Below are positions 25,742 to 33,029 of a stretch of 64,000 nt of DNA, in pieces (within the stretch, counting starts at the first letter, position 1; every line of letters begins with the position of its first letter). The notes beneath the pieces were generated by a model. The model saw only the letters and a program-made list of their open reading frames with translations. It made no database searches and was not told the DNA's origin. Position numbers and translations under genes: made by a program. The stretch covers positions 1,922,001 through 1,986,000 of the forward strand of contig NZ_CP050497.1 of the NCBI RefSeq assembly GCF_018336815.1, written 5' to 3'. The DNA comes from Treponema vincentii. Lineage in GTDB: Bacteria; Spirochaetota; Spirochaetia; Treponematales; Treponemataceae.

Positions 25742-26080
25742 GAGCGACTTAGGGCTCTGCCCTAAGAACCCGCCTTGGTTACAAAGCATAGTTCTGAATA
25801 AAAACTATTTTCTCCCGTTGCGACAAATTCTTTGGTAACGGCGATAATTTTATGCCCGCGTAAAAACGCATTCTTATAAATTCGGCAACGTAGAAATTTT
25901 CAAATTTCGAGGCTGCCGAATTGTTACGCTTTCGTAAAGCATTGCTTAACGAAAGCGTTTTTAAACAGGCGATGTTTGCCGCACGGCAAACTCGGCATTT
26001 AACCGGAGCTGCGCTATATTAGCAGCTTCGGTTAAATCAACATTTCCGCGACCGCTTGTTCGCAATTGGATATCGGTATC

Positions 26081-26326
26081 GTTAACAAATGTACCTCCGT
26101 GTACATTTGTTAACTGCGAGTTTGTTTTCACAAACTCGTTTCTGCTTAAAACTACGCCCATCCATGGGCGTTCTGAATAAGTAATATTGACCTGTTTGAT
26201 TTTGTGCACGGCAAAATTGGTTTTTCAGTAGCGGCACGGATGCCGCTGGTTCCATGCAGTAGCGATGTTTGAGGCGAAGCCTCAAACTCGTCGATGAAAA
26301 ATGTACACGGATGTACATTTTTCATC
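26081..26326. repeat. two opposed hairpin-trio units next to the orphan variable-repeat fragment
   Basis: Inverted unit: A 26081-26114 (14-bp stem GTTAACAAATGTAC, loop CTCCGT), B 26117-26138, C 26154-26171 (ACGCCC/GGGCGT). Direct unit: C 26230-26247 (loop ACGGAT), B 26267-26287 (GTTTGAGGC/GCCTCAAAC, loop GAA), A 26293-26326 (14-bp stem GATGAAAAATGTAC, loop ACGGAT). The direct unit lies about 30 bp from the variable-repeat fragment at 26356. Confidence 0.8.
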
Positions 26327-26355
26327 AGGGACGGTTCACACTATTTGTGTGAGCT

Positions 26356-26517
26356 CTAGGGGCGACAAGCCACACGAAAGCCAAGATTGTCGTTGCTGTT
26401 GTCCGGGTTGTTGTTGTCCCGATAGGCACGAGCGGCGTTATTCGCATCATTCTTCCAGCTGCCACCGCGTTTGACGCGGTTAGAACCGGAATCAGCACCT
26501 TTTTTTGTCCCTACCGT
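26356..26517 (-). pseudogene. orphan variable-repeat / template-like fragment of a SUMF1-type DGR protein
   Basis: An open segment of 53 codons ending in TAG encodes GADSGSNRVKRGGSWKND, then ANNAARAYRDNNNPDNSND and LGFRVACRP. This is the C-terminal variable-region motif of Treponema DGR target proteins, but the rest of the gene is absent (in-frame stop at 26518-26520). Many codons are AAC, AAT or GAC, the adenine-rich state expected of a template repeat or a little-mutated variable repeat. It is homologous to the end of the lipoprotein gene at 27028-27171 but one codon shorter. No start codon or Shine-Dalgarno is evident. It may be a gene remnant or a stand-alone donor sequence. The 26518-26809 gap shows no gene. 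Confidence 0.75.
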
Positions 26518-26809
26518 TTAATACATTACACTATCAATGACCTAATTATACATTTCGCCATTTGTTTACCTGTTGTTTTTCTTTTTTGTTTCCTTTTGTA
26601 CGGCAGGGTACCACTACAGCAATCAAAATCCATGCAAAGATTGCACCGCTTAAACAAATACAATGTACAATGGAGCGCTTCCTAAAACATAGAAAATTCC
26701 CATAAAAATTTTTCGAGCCGCTAAAGCGGCTAATCGGTGCAGTTTCATCTTTTTTTCAAAACTATACTGCACCACCTCTACACATTTTGCCGGTTCGGTT
26801 TCGCCGCAT

Positions 26810-27029
26810 ACCGCCACGGACGGTGGTGGTTCCAAACAGTAGTAAGTTTTTCGATAGAAAAACTTATCGTTGAGCAGTGTACACGGACGTACACTGCTCA
26901 ACAGCCCGTTGCCGCTCAACCTCACAGGCAAAAGCGGCATGGATGCCGCTGGTTCCACGCAACAGCGACGTTTGAGGCTTCGCCTCAAACTCGTCGATGA
27001 AAAATGTACAAGGATGTACATTTTTCATC
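26810..27029 (+). repeat. two hairpin-trio units abutting the DGR variable repeat
   Basis: Unit 1: C 26810-26827 (loop ACGGAC), B 26843-26866 (TAAGTTTTTC arms), A 26869-26902 (14-bp stem GTTGAGCAGTGTAC, loop ACGGAC). Unit 2: C 26933-26950 (AGCGGC/GCCGCT, loop ATGGAT), B 26970-26990 (loop TTC), A 26996-27029 (GATGAAAAATGTAC stem, loop AAGGAT). The last arm overlaps the stop codon of the SUMF1 lipoprotein by two bases. Confidence 0.82.
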
Positions 27030-27171
27030 AGGGACGCGAGACCACACGCAAACCCAGATCGTAGTAGCGGTTGACGGGATAGAAGTTGCTGCCCCGAAAC
27101 GCACGAGCGGCGCCGCCTGCATAGCTGCTCCAGCAGCCGCCGCGTCTGACGCGGCGAGAACCGGAATCAGC
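27028..27171 (-). other. predicted DGR variable repeat (VR) at the 3' end of the lipoprotein gene
   Basis: 144 bases up to the stop codon align with the 141-base fragment at 26356-26496. Of about 28 substitutions in the core (codons 6-37), I count 19 at positions where the fragment has adenine. That bias is the hallmark of adenine-specific mutagenic homing. Direct proof needs the genomic template repeat and reverse transcriptase. Confidence 0.7.
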
Positions 27172-29124
27172 TGGGCCTGCATAATCCGGTGGCATCGGAT
27201 TGGGTAAGACGCTATACCGATCCCAGCACCACTCCCATACGTTACCGCTCATGTCGTATAGCCCGTACCCATTCGCCTGCTTCTTTTTCACTTCATGCGT
27301 CTTATTATTTGCATTTCCCCCATCACTATCGCTATACCACGCATAGTTTATCAGTTGCCCTTTCACATTCGTTCCTGCCCATTTATGCTCAGTTCCGCCC
27401 ATAGCTGCCCATTCCCATTCTGCCTCCGTCGGTAACCGGAACCCGTTTTTACTCCAGTCGCATACGGCATTATTCCAATCATTGTTATTAGATGTTGGTA
27501 TGGCACTAAAGGTCAGTGCATCGAAGTCTACGCCTTGAACTGTATAACAGGGCTCAAGCCCGCACGCCTTACTCAGCTTATTGCAAAATGCGATTGCATG
27601 ATACCAGTTCACGCTCTCCACCGGCCGTTTTTCCTGCACTTCACTGCCGTCAGGCGGATTTCCTGTTCCTTTAAACCTACTCGGATTCTCCCCCATCACC
27701 GCAGTCCACAACTCCTGCGTTACTTCCGTCTCCCCTATCCGGTAGGCAGTAAGGCTTACCGTGTGCACGTTGTTATCGCTTTGAGAGTTATCTCCTACGC
27801 TTCCGTTTGTTACCGCAGCAATATCGATCATTTTCATTTCGATAAACTTTGCATACAGCTCTTTGTTTCCGCTGCTTCCCTTTCTAATCTCCGTTACTTT
27901 TTCACCGCTGAAGTCTGCACTGGCATACCAGCCGAAAAAGATATGATCTGCTTTCTCCGCAGGTTTTAACGTGATTGTTTCTGTTTCTATCGTATACTTT
28001 GCAGGGTTGTCGGCATGGTTACTTCCCCCGTTGAGGTTGTAGGTGATGGCGTAGTTTTCAAGAAACTTGGCCCAAAGCGTTTTATTGCCCGTGCTTCCCT
28101 TTGTAATCTCCGTTACTTTTTCACCGCTGAAGTCTGCACTGGCATACCAGCCGAAAAAGATATGATCTGCTTTCTCCGCAGGTTTTAACGTGATTGTTTC
28201 TGTTTCTATCGTATACTTTGCAGGGTTGTCGGCATGGTTACTTCCCCCGTTGAGGTTGTAGGTGATGGCGTAGTTTTCAAGAAACTTGGCCCAAAGCGTT
28301 TTATTGCCCGTGCTTCCCTTTGTAATCTCCGTTACTATTCCACCGCTGAAGTCCGCTTTCTCATACCAACCCATAAAGGTATAGCCTGTTCTTTCTGCAT
28401 CCTTTAAGTCAATCGTTTCCGTTTCTACCGTGTAGTTTGCAGGATTACCGCTATCATTCGTTCCATCGTTTAGGTGATACGTAATGGTATATCGGGTGAG
28501 CACCTTTACCGTACAGCTCGCTGTTTTACCGCCGTCTGTAGTTGTTACGGTAATCGTTGCCTCTCCGGTTTTTTTCGCTGTTACTTTGCCGTCTTTGTCT
28601 ACCGCTGCAACATCAGGATTGTTAGAACTCCACGTTACTGTTTTGTTCGTAGCATTTGTAGGAGCAACCGTTGCGGTCAGTGTTGTACTAGTTCCTGCTA
28701 CAAGACTTACCGTAGGCTTATCCAACGTTACACCCGTTACAGCGACGGCAGAAGGCGGCAAAGCCTTAAAGCTTACCTTTACCGTTACGGCAGCCGTTAC
28801 TTTATGGCTATACGTTGTACTTACATTATTTGCCACAGCAGTACCGTTGACCGTCCACTTTTCTACTTCATAACCCTTTTCAGGCACCGCAGTAAACACA
28901 ACTGTTTTGTCTTTTTCGACGCTTATCGGGCTTTTATTCGTTTCCGTTACGCCGTCCGCCTTTGCTTTAAGCGTACCGTGTTCCCCGGCACTAAACGTTA
29001 CTGCAAATGTTTCCGGTTTAACCGTTATCTTATTCGGACAACCGGTAAACAAGGCCATTGCAGCAAGCATCAATCCTACTGCTAACCGGCTCAACAGCCG
29101 ATTTATTCTTCTATTTTTATTCAT
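27028..29124 (-). CDS. DGR-type variable surface lipoprotein (InlB, Big_2, Listeria-Bacteroides repeats, SUMF1/CLec domain)
   Basis: 698 residues from the ATG at 29124, chosen because AGGAGG lies seven bases upstream. Lipobox Cys29 (LFTGC). In order: InlB-type repeat (about 35-115); Big_2 Ig-like domain (VTGVTLDKPTVSLVAGTSTT); three Listeria-Bacteroides repeats of about 73 residues (ITYNLNGGSNHADNPAKYT), two identical in DNA; then a formylglycine-generating-enzyme-like C-type-lectin fold (IGETEVTQELWTAVMGENPS, FRLPTEAEWEWAAMGG, LYDMSGNVWEWCWDR). The final 47 residues have the layout of DGR variable regions (RVRRGGCW...RAFRG...LGLRVVSRP). It resembles T. denticola TvpA-family targets, displayed on the outer surface. 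No reverse transcriptase is in the window, so it would be diversified in trans. Confidence 0.9.
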   Translation of the reverse strand: MNKNRRINRLLSRLAVGLMLAAMALFTGCPNKITVKPETFAVTFSAGEHGTLKAKADGVTETNKSPISVEKDKTVVFTAVPEKGYEVEKWTVNGTAVANNVSTTYSHKVTAAVTVKVSFKALPPSAVAVTGVTLDKPTVSLVAGTSTTLTATVAPTNATNKTVTWSSNNPDVAAVDKDGKVTAKKTGEATITVTTTDGGKTASCTVKVLTRYTITYHLNDGTNDSGNPANYTVETETIDLKDAERTGYTFMGWYEKADFSGGIVTEITKGSTGNKTLWAKFLENYAITYNLNGGSNHADNPAKYTIETETITLKPAEKADHIFFGWYASADFSGEKVTEITKGSTGNKTLWAKFLENYAITYNLNGGSNHADNPAKYTIETETITLKPAEKADHIFFGWYASADFSGEKVTEIRKGSSGNKELYAKFIEMKMIDIAAVTNGSVGDNSQSDNNVHTVSLTAYRIGETEVTQELWTAVMGENPSRFKGTGNPPDGSEVQEKRPVESVNWYHAIAFCNKLSKACGLEPCYTVQGVDFDALTFSAIPTSNNNDWNNAVCDWSKNGFRLPTEAEWEWAAMGGTEHKWAGTNVKGQLINYAWYSDSDGGNANNKTHEVKKKQANGYGLYDMSGNVWEWCWDRYSVLPNPMPPDYAGPADSGSRRVRRGGCWSSYAGGAARAFRGSNFYPVNRYYDLGLRVVSRP

Positions 29125-29189
29125 ACTTGTTCCTCCTAGCACTTATATATTTTCAACCGCTAAACGGTTTATTCCTTAAATTTTTTAAC

Positions 29190-29370
29190 CGCAAAGTACG
29201 CAGAAGACGCTAAGGGGTTGGAATATGGTTTGGTATTTACCGGTGATTCTTTTGTGATTTTTGTATGCTGAGTGGTTTTATTTTAATTAACCGCAGAGAC
29301 GCAGAGTACGCTAAAGTTTTGAAAGGAATGTTCTCCTCTATCTGACTCCGCATACGTGGTACTCTTTGCG
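29190..29370. repeat. ACCGCAGAG-type repeats in the leader of the SUMF1 lipoprotein
   Basis: Motifs TTAACCGCAAAGTACGCAGA (29187 onward), TTAACCGCAGAGACGCAGAG (29288 onward) and the opposed CTCTTTGCGGTTTA (29361 onward) are the same dispersed family as 1770-2030. They lie between the promoter/array and the start codon at 29124. Confidence 0.65.
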
Positions 29371-29490
29371 GTTTAATAGGGAAAAGATTAACAGTACGTT
29401 TGCCGTCTGCAAAAATTGATGAGAAATAATGATGTTGTTGTCTGAATGTAAAAGCTGCCCGTTTTTCAGAGCGCAGACAGACTCTACGCC

Positions 29491-29575
29491 TGAGTTGCTG
29501 AGTTGCTGAGTTGCTGAGTTGCTGAGTTGCTGAGTTGCTGAGTTGCTGAGTTGCTGAGTTGCTGAGTTGCTGAGT
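29491..29575 (-). repeat. octamer tandem array, TGAGTTGC x 10.6
   Basis: Eighty-five bases of perfect 8-bp repeats, about 370 bases upstream of the lipoprotein start (29124). The position relative to an upstream TTGACA box is the same as for the two heptamer arrays, but the unit differs in length and sequence. Confidence 0.97.
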
Positions 29576-29576
29576 A

Positions 29577-29605
29577 AGTGTTCCAGACGGCTACAGGTAT
29601 GTCAA
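29577..29605 (-). promoter_or_regulatory. predicted promoter of lipoprotein leader 3
   Basis: On the minus strand a perfect TTGACA (29605-29600) is followed 17 bases later by a weak AACACT (29582-29577), next to the octamer array. It is weaker than the two related promoters, but spacing to the array is the same (30 nt from the first T). Confidence 0.45.
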
Positions 29606-29717
29606 GTACATTGCACAGGGTTTGCGCTTTTGGGGGAGATAATCGATACTGCGGTAATAGTATACACTTATTCAGCATAATCATAAGTATAGGGGCAAAT
29701 ATTGAGAAATGCAAGGT

Positions 29718-29840
29718 CTTTTGAAAATATGCATACCGTCTACGGCGTTGCTTAGTAAAAAACAATCCTCAACGTGCAAAAAGCACGTCTCCGGTTGTTT
29801 TTTACACGCGCCTTGTATCCGGTATCACTATTTTCAAAAG
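29718..29840 (+). repeat. 123-bp CTTTTGAAAATA element, copy c
   Basis: Perfect 12-bp terminal inverted repeats (29718-29729 and 29829-29840). Inner arms GTAAAAAACAA/TTGTTTTTTAC and centre CGTGC-AAAAA-GCACG differ from the other copies but stay paired. The remaining 29841-30057 shows no gene; a GCTTTGC/GGTCGGTC-rich palindromic stretch lies near 29990. Confidence 0.8.
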
Positions 29841-30063
29841 TGCTGGAATTACGGGATACATACGGCATTGCTGCAAACAACTTAATTGGTAAGAGGCATA
29901 GATAATAAGCGTTAGGGATTGGAGGGGCAGCGCAGCTGTTCCGCAGGAATGAAGCGCTAGCGGAACCCCGCAAAGCCCGACGGTCGGTCAAACATCTATG
30001 TCGATGTTTGACCGGCCGAAACGCCCAAAATATAGTTACCCATTAAATATTACAACGTACCCA

Positions 30064-31653
30064 TCAGCTAAGCACTTCCTCCCGCGACTGTTCAAGCTGT
30101 TTCAGAACCGCCGGATCAAGTTTAATGGAAAGATTTTTTTCGTTTGACGGGAGTACGGTTCCTTTCGGCGCGTTCTTCGCCCTCCGCAAATCCTTCACGG
30201 CGGTGTAGTAGAGATCGGCTTGTCCGTTCCGGCGCGCCTTTGAATAAAACACGGCGAGGTTCCCCGCTGCAATCAGCACCGGCAGTGGAACGGTCTTTCC
30301 GTTTTTGTTTTTGATAAAGACATAGCCGCCGGAATAGTCCCGCACATGAAGCCACATATCCTTGCCCCGCACGTGGTGCCGTAGCAGCTCATCGTTTTCG
30401 GCGGCTGTCCTACCGACATACAGAATCCATCCGTCATGGTAGAACGTAAGTCCCGGCCGCTCTTTTTCTTGAGCCGCCTGTTTCCGCTGCACGGGTATCT
30501 TTCTTTTATGCAGCACCTTTTCGATAAGGTAAGGATTTTCTTCAACCCGCAGCTTTGCAAGCTCTTCGTTAAGCGCGGCGAGCGTCCGCTTAGAGGCTTC
30601 GATGTCATCGGTGAGCGCCTCAAGCCCCGAAACAGCTTTTTTATACCGCTCATAGTATCCGGCGGCATTTTCCTGCGCGGTTTTTCTCGGGTCGAGGGCA
30701 ATGCGGATAATCCGGTTGTCCGCCGCATAATCTTCCAGTTTTACGGAAGAGGTACCCTGTGGAATCCGGTAGAGATTTGCCAAGAGTAAATCACCTTGAT
30801 GTTTCAGCGTATCCGCCTGCAAAAACGAATGCTTTTTTGCTTCGAGCTTTTCCAGCGCACGGGAAATCTTCTCTATTTTAAGACCGTAAAAACGCTCCGC
30901 TTCCGCACGCAGCGCTTCGAGCGAAAGCACAGGCGCCTGCCGCACATACCATTCATCAATCGCTTCGTTAAAGGTCTTGGACGCATCATAGCTGCGGATG
31001 GTGTAGGTTTTTACCGGTTTGTCAGCGGCAGGAGAAGATACGACAGCAGACGTGTTTTTTGCATTCGATGCGGAAGATACAGCAGCGGATGCGCTTTCTG
31101 TGGTCTTTGCTTCAACGTCCGTCGCAACACTTGGCTTGTTTCCAAAAGTCTGCATCGCAGCCGCTTCGATTTCTAACCTACCGGCAGTCTGATGTTCCCG
31201 CGGCAGGGGCTGCCATGGCTCTCCGCTCACTTCATGGCGGGAAGGTCGGCGGTAAAAGGCATCGACGATAATGCCGTTATCGACAAGCAGCATATTCGCC
31301 GCCCCGCTCCACAGCCGGATATAGAGGTAGAGCATACCTGAAGCGGTCTCCAACGAAAGCCTGACAATGCGGTCGTTGTTCAGCTGAACGGCCTCGGTAA
31401 TCTTGGCGCCGCGGAGACGGGAACGGAGCAGCTCCATAAAACGGAGCGGCTTGTCGAACTTAGGAATCTTCCGCGTAGTTTCATGCAGGCGGCACGCCCC
31501 CGGTTCAAGACAGATGACCAAACTCATCGGGCGGGTCTTATAGAGGTGCAGCACCATCACGGAATAGGATGACTGTACCACCTTTTGTATGTATGAGCCT
31601 TCCAAATCGAGCTCTTCCAGAATTTTATCAATTTCAGCGCAATTAAGCGACAT
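30064..31653 (-). CDS. rqcH: Rqc2/NFACT-family ribosome quality-control protein (RqcH-like)
   Basis: 529 residues. Family members bind stalled 50S-peptidyl-tRNA and add alanine tails to the nascent chain. NFACT-N (about 1-200, LEGSYIQKVVQSSYSVMVLHL), a coiled-coil middle (about 240-400, with KISRALEKLEAKKHSFLQ) and the NFACT-R RNA-binding domain at the end (GWILYVGRTAAENDELLRHH, MWLHVRDYSGGYVFIK) are all visible. The usual N-terminal DxR motif is not obvious, and an Ala/Ser-rich insertion lies near residue 190. The protein was earlier named FbpA for fibronectin binding. GGAGG is five bases before the ATG. A repeat element (31669-31881) sits immediately upstream of the ribosome-binding site. 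Confidence 0.88.
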   Translation of the reverse strand: MSLNCAEIDKILEELDLEGSYIQKVVQSSYSVMVLHLYKTRPMSLVICLEPGACRLHETTRKIPKFDKPLRFMELLRSRLRGAKITEAVQLNNDRIVRLSLETASGMLYLYIRLWSGAANMLLVDNGIIVDAFYRRPSRHEVSGEPWQPLPREHQTAGRLEIEAAAMQTFGNKPSVATDVEAKTTESASAAVSSASNAKNTSAVVSSPAADKPVKTYTIRSYDASKTFNEAIDEWYVRQAPVLSLEALRAEAERFYGLKIEKISRALEKLEAKKHSFLQADTLKHQGDLLLANLYRIPQGTSSVKLEDYAADNRIIRIALDPRKTAQENAAGYYERYKKAVSGLEALTDDIEASKRTLAALNEELAKLRVEENPYLIEKVLHKRKIPVQRKQAAQEKERPGLTFYHDGWILYVGRTAAENDELLRHHVRGKDMWLHVRDYSGGYVFIKNKNGKTVPLPVLIAAGNLAVFYSKARRNGQADLYYTAVKDLRRAKNAPKGTVLPSNEKNLSIKLDPAVLKQLEQSREEVLS

Positions 31654-31668
31654 CCATACCTCCAGTCA

Positions 31669-31881
31669 CAGGGCAAACGCATCAGATACTTTTGAAAATA
31701 TACGGCGCATCTACTGCGTCGCACGCTGAAAATAAATGCTCAACGTATCATAGATACGCCTGCGCTTTATTTTCAGCTAACTCCTTGTAGCTACACCATC
31801 TATTTTCAAAAGCACTGGTTCTAGGCAGTAGTATCCGTTATCTTGTGAAATGGCATCTATCGGTCTGATGCGTTTGCCCTG
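31669..31881. repeat. composite GCATCAGA-arm palindromic element, copy 3 (perfect 18-bp arms)
   Basis: CAGGGCAAACGCATCAGA (31669-31686) and TCTGATGCGTTTGCCCTG (31864-31881) are perfect inverted repeats. A 124-bp CTTTTGAAAATA element is nested at 31689-31812. The element exactly fills the gap between the thiQ stop and the rqcH ribosome-binding site. Confidence 0.8.
31689..31812 (+). repeat. 124-bp CTTTTGAAAATA element, copy d
   Basis: Perfect terminal repeats at 31689-31700 and 31801-31812. Inner arms CTGAAAATAAA/TTTATTTTCAG and a GTAT-CATAG-ATAC centre differ in sequence from copies a, b, c and e but keep pairing. Confidence 0.8.
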
Positions 31882-31911
31882 AGCTTAAAGAAATGATACC
31901 TAAAATTTCGA

Positions 31912-32575
31912 TCAGGAGGAAGGCATCTCGATGATGTTGTCGGCGAGGTACTCGGCTTCGTCGCGGTCATGGGTAACGTATATTGCCGTGTACCGCATTT
32001 CAGCTTGATGTTTTTTGAGCTCTTCGCGGAGTTTAAGCCGTAACGGAGCATCGAGAGCGGAAAGCGGTTCGTCGAACAAGACCACGAGCGGGTTTACCGC
32101 AAGCGCCCGCGCAAGGGCGACACGCTGCCGCTCCCCGCCGGAGAGTCCTTCAATCCGTCTTTTTTCCATACCGGTCAAACCGAAACGTTCGAGCCATTCC
32201 GCAGCAGCCCGCCTGCTTTCCCTTTTTGATATCCCTTGCGAAACGAGGCCGTACCCGATATTGTCTTCGACACTTAAATGAGGGAATAGCGCATAGTCCT
32301 GAAAGACCATACCGACGCTGCGGTTTTTGACAGGCTCATCGGTAATATCACGTCCGTTCAAAAAAGACGTTTCCCGAATCGGCGGGCAATAAACCTGCGA
32401 TCATTTTAAGCACGGTTGACTTACCGCAGCCCGACGAACCGAGCAGCGCAAGCGTCCCAGCCTTTTCCACCGAACAGGAAAGACTGATAGTCTTTGACGG
32501 CAACCGCTTCGTCAAACAAACAAGCCGGAGAAATGCCTCACTTCCTCCATTCTCTCTATTTATCGGAAAAACCAT
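31912..32575 (-). CDS. thiQ: thiamine ABC transporter ATPase, with +1 frameshift in a T6 run
   Basis: About 220 residues after correction. Walker A is LLGSSGCGKST, then the Q-loop VFQDYALFPHLS, signature LSGGERQRVALARAL, Walker B LVVLFDEPLSALD and H-loop YVTHDRDEA. The break is at 32360-32365; one base fewer joins SGNVF to LNGRDITDEP. The start at 32575 is preferred because AAGGTG precedes it; an in-frame ATG at 32590 is possible. It lies downstream of thiB and thiP, with a 400-base repeat element between, and ends normally close to another element. It powers thiamine or TPP uptake, as the upstream TPP riboswitch supports. Confidence 0.87.
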
Positions 32576-32666
32576 CGAATCACCTTTCATATACGTTCCC
32601 TACCATACGCACTTTTGATACACAGGGCAACCGCACTTTAATCTTTCCAAGCGGTTGTCTTCCTTA

Positions 32667-33029
32667 CGTTCAAAATTTTAAATAAAATTTTGAACGCTTT
32701 TTTCCACAGAAGGACAAACGCATCAGACAGGTTGATATAAATCGCAAAATAAAGAGGCCGTGAGACCATTTGAACCATCTTCAACTGCTGTACATCCGTG
32801 TACAGCAGTTGAAGGCGAGTTTTGTGTGCACACAAAACATCGCTACTGTATGGAACTACTGCCATCCATGGCAGTTCTGGTTGAACGGCCTCTTTATTTT
32901 GCGGGACAATATGAACACTGTACTTCCTTGTACAGTGTTCATAACAAGTTTTTCTAACGAAAAACTTGCTGCTGATTAGTATCACCGCCATCCGTGGCGG
33001 ACATGACAAAACGTCTAATGCGTTTGTCC
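32667..33029. repeat. composite GCATCAGA-arm palindromic element, copy 4, carrying two hairpin trios
   Basis: An AAAATTTT hairpin (32667-32696) adjoins outer arms GGACAAACGCATCAGACA (32712-32729) and CGTCTAATGCGTTTGTCC (33012-33029). Inner arms CGCAAAATAAAGAGGCCGT and ACGGCCTCTTTATTTTGCG frame a hairpin trio, and a second trio lies to the right. The outer arm overlaps the last codons and stop of thiP. Confidence 0.78.
32780..33000 (-). repeat. two hairpin-trio units nested in the element
   Basis: Unit 1: A 32780-32813 (14-bp stem TTCAACTGCTGTAC, loop ATCCGT), B 32819-32838 (GTTTTGTG/CACAAAAC), C 32858-32875 (ACTGCC/GGCAGT). Unit 2: A 32910-32943 (14-bp stem TATGAACACTGTAC, loop TTCCTT), B 32945-32968 (CAAGTTTTTC arms), C 32984-33000. 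On the minus strand the loops read ACGGAT, AAGGAA and ATGGAT. Confidence 0.8.

Noticed and set aside
26650-27021. Short frames containing EPAASMPLL or EPPPSVAV motifs, also near 1365, 26082 and 32638
   Set aside because: The peptides are translations of hairpin C and its linker; the same motif recurs at every trio and none has a start signal.
24600-29142. A complete DGR cassette
   Set aside because: No reverse transcriptase (YxDD) or Avd-like gene is found in any frame; only a target VR and a fragment are visible.
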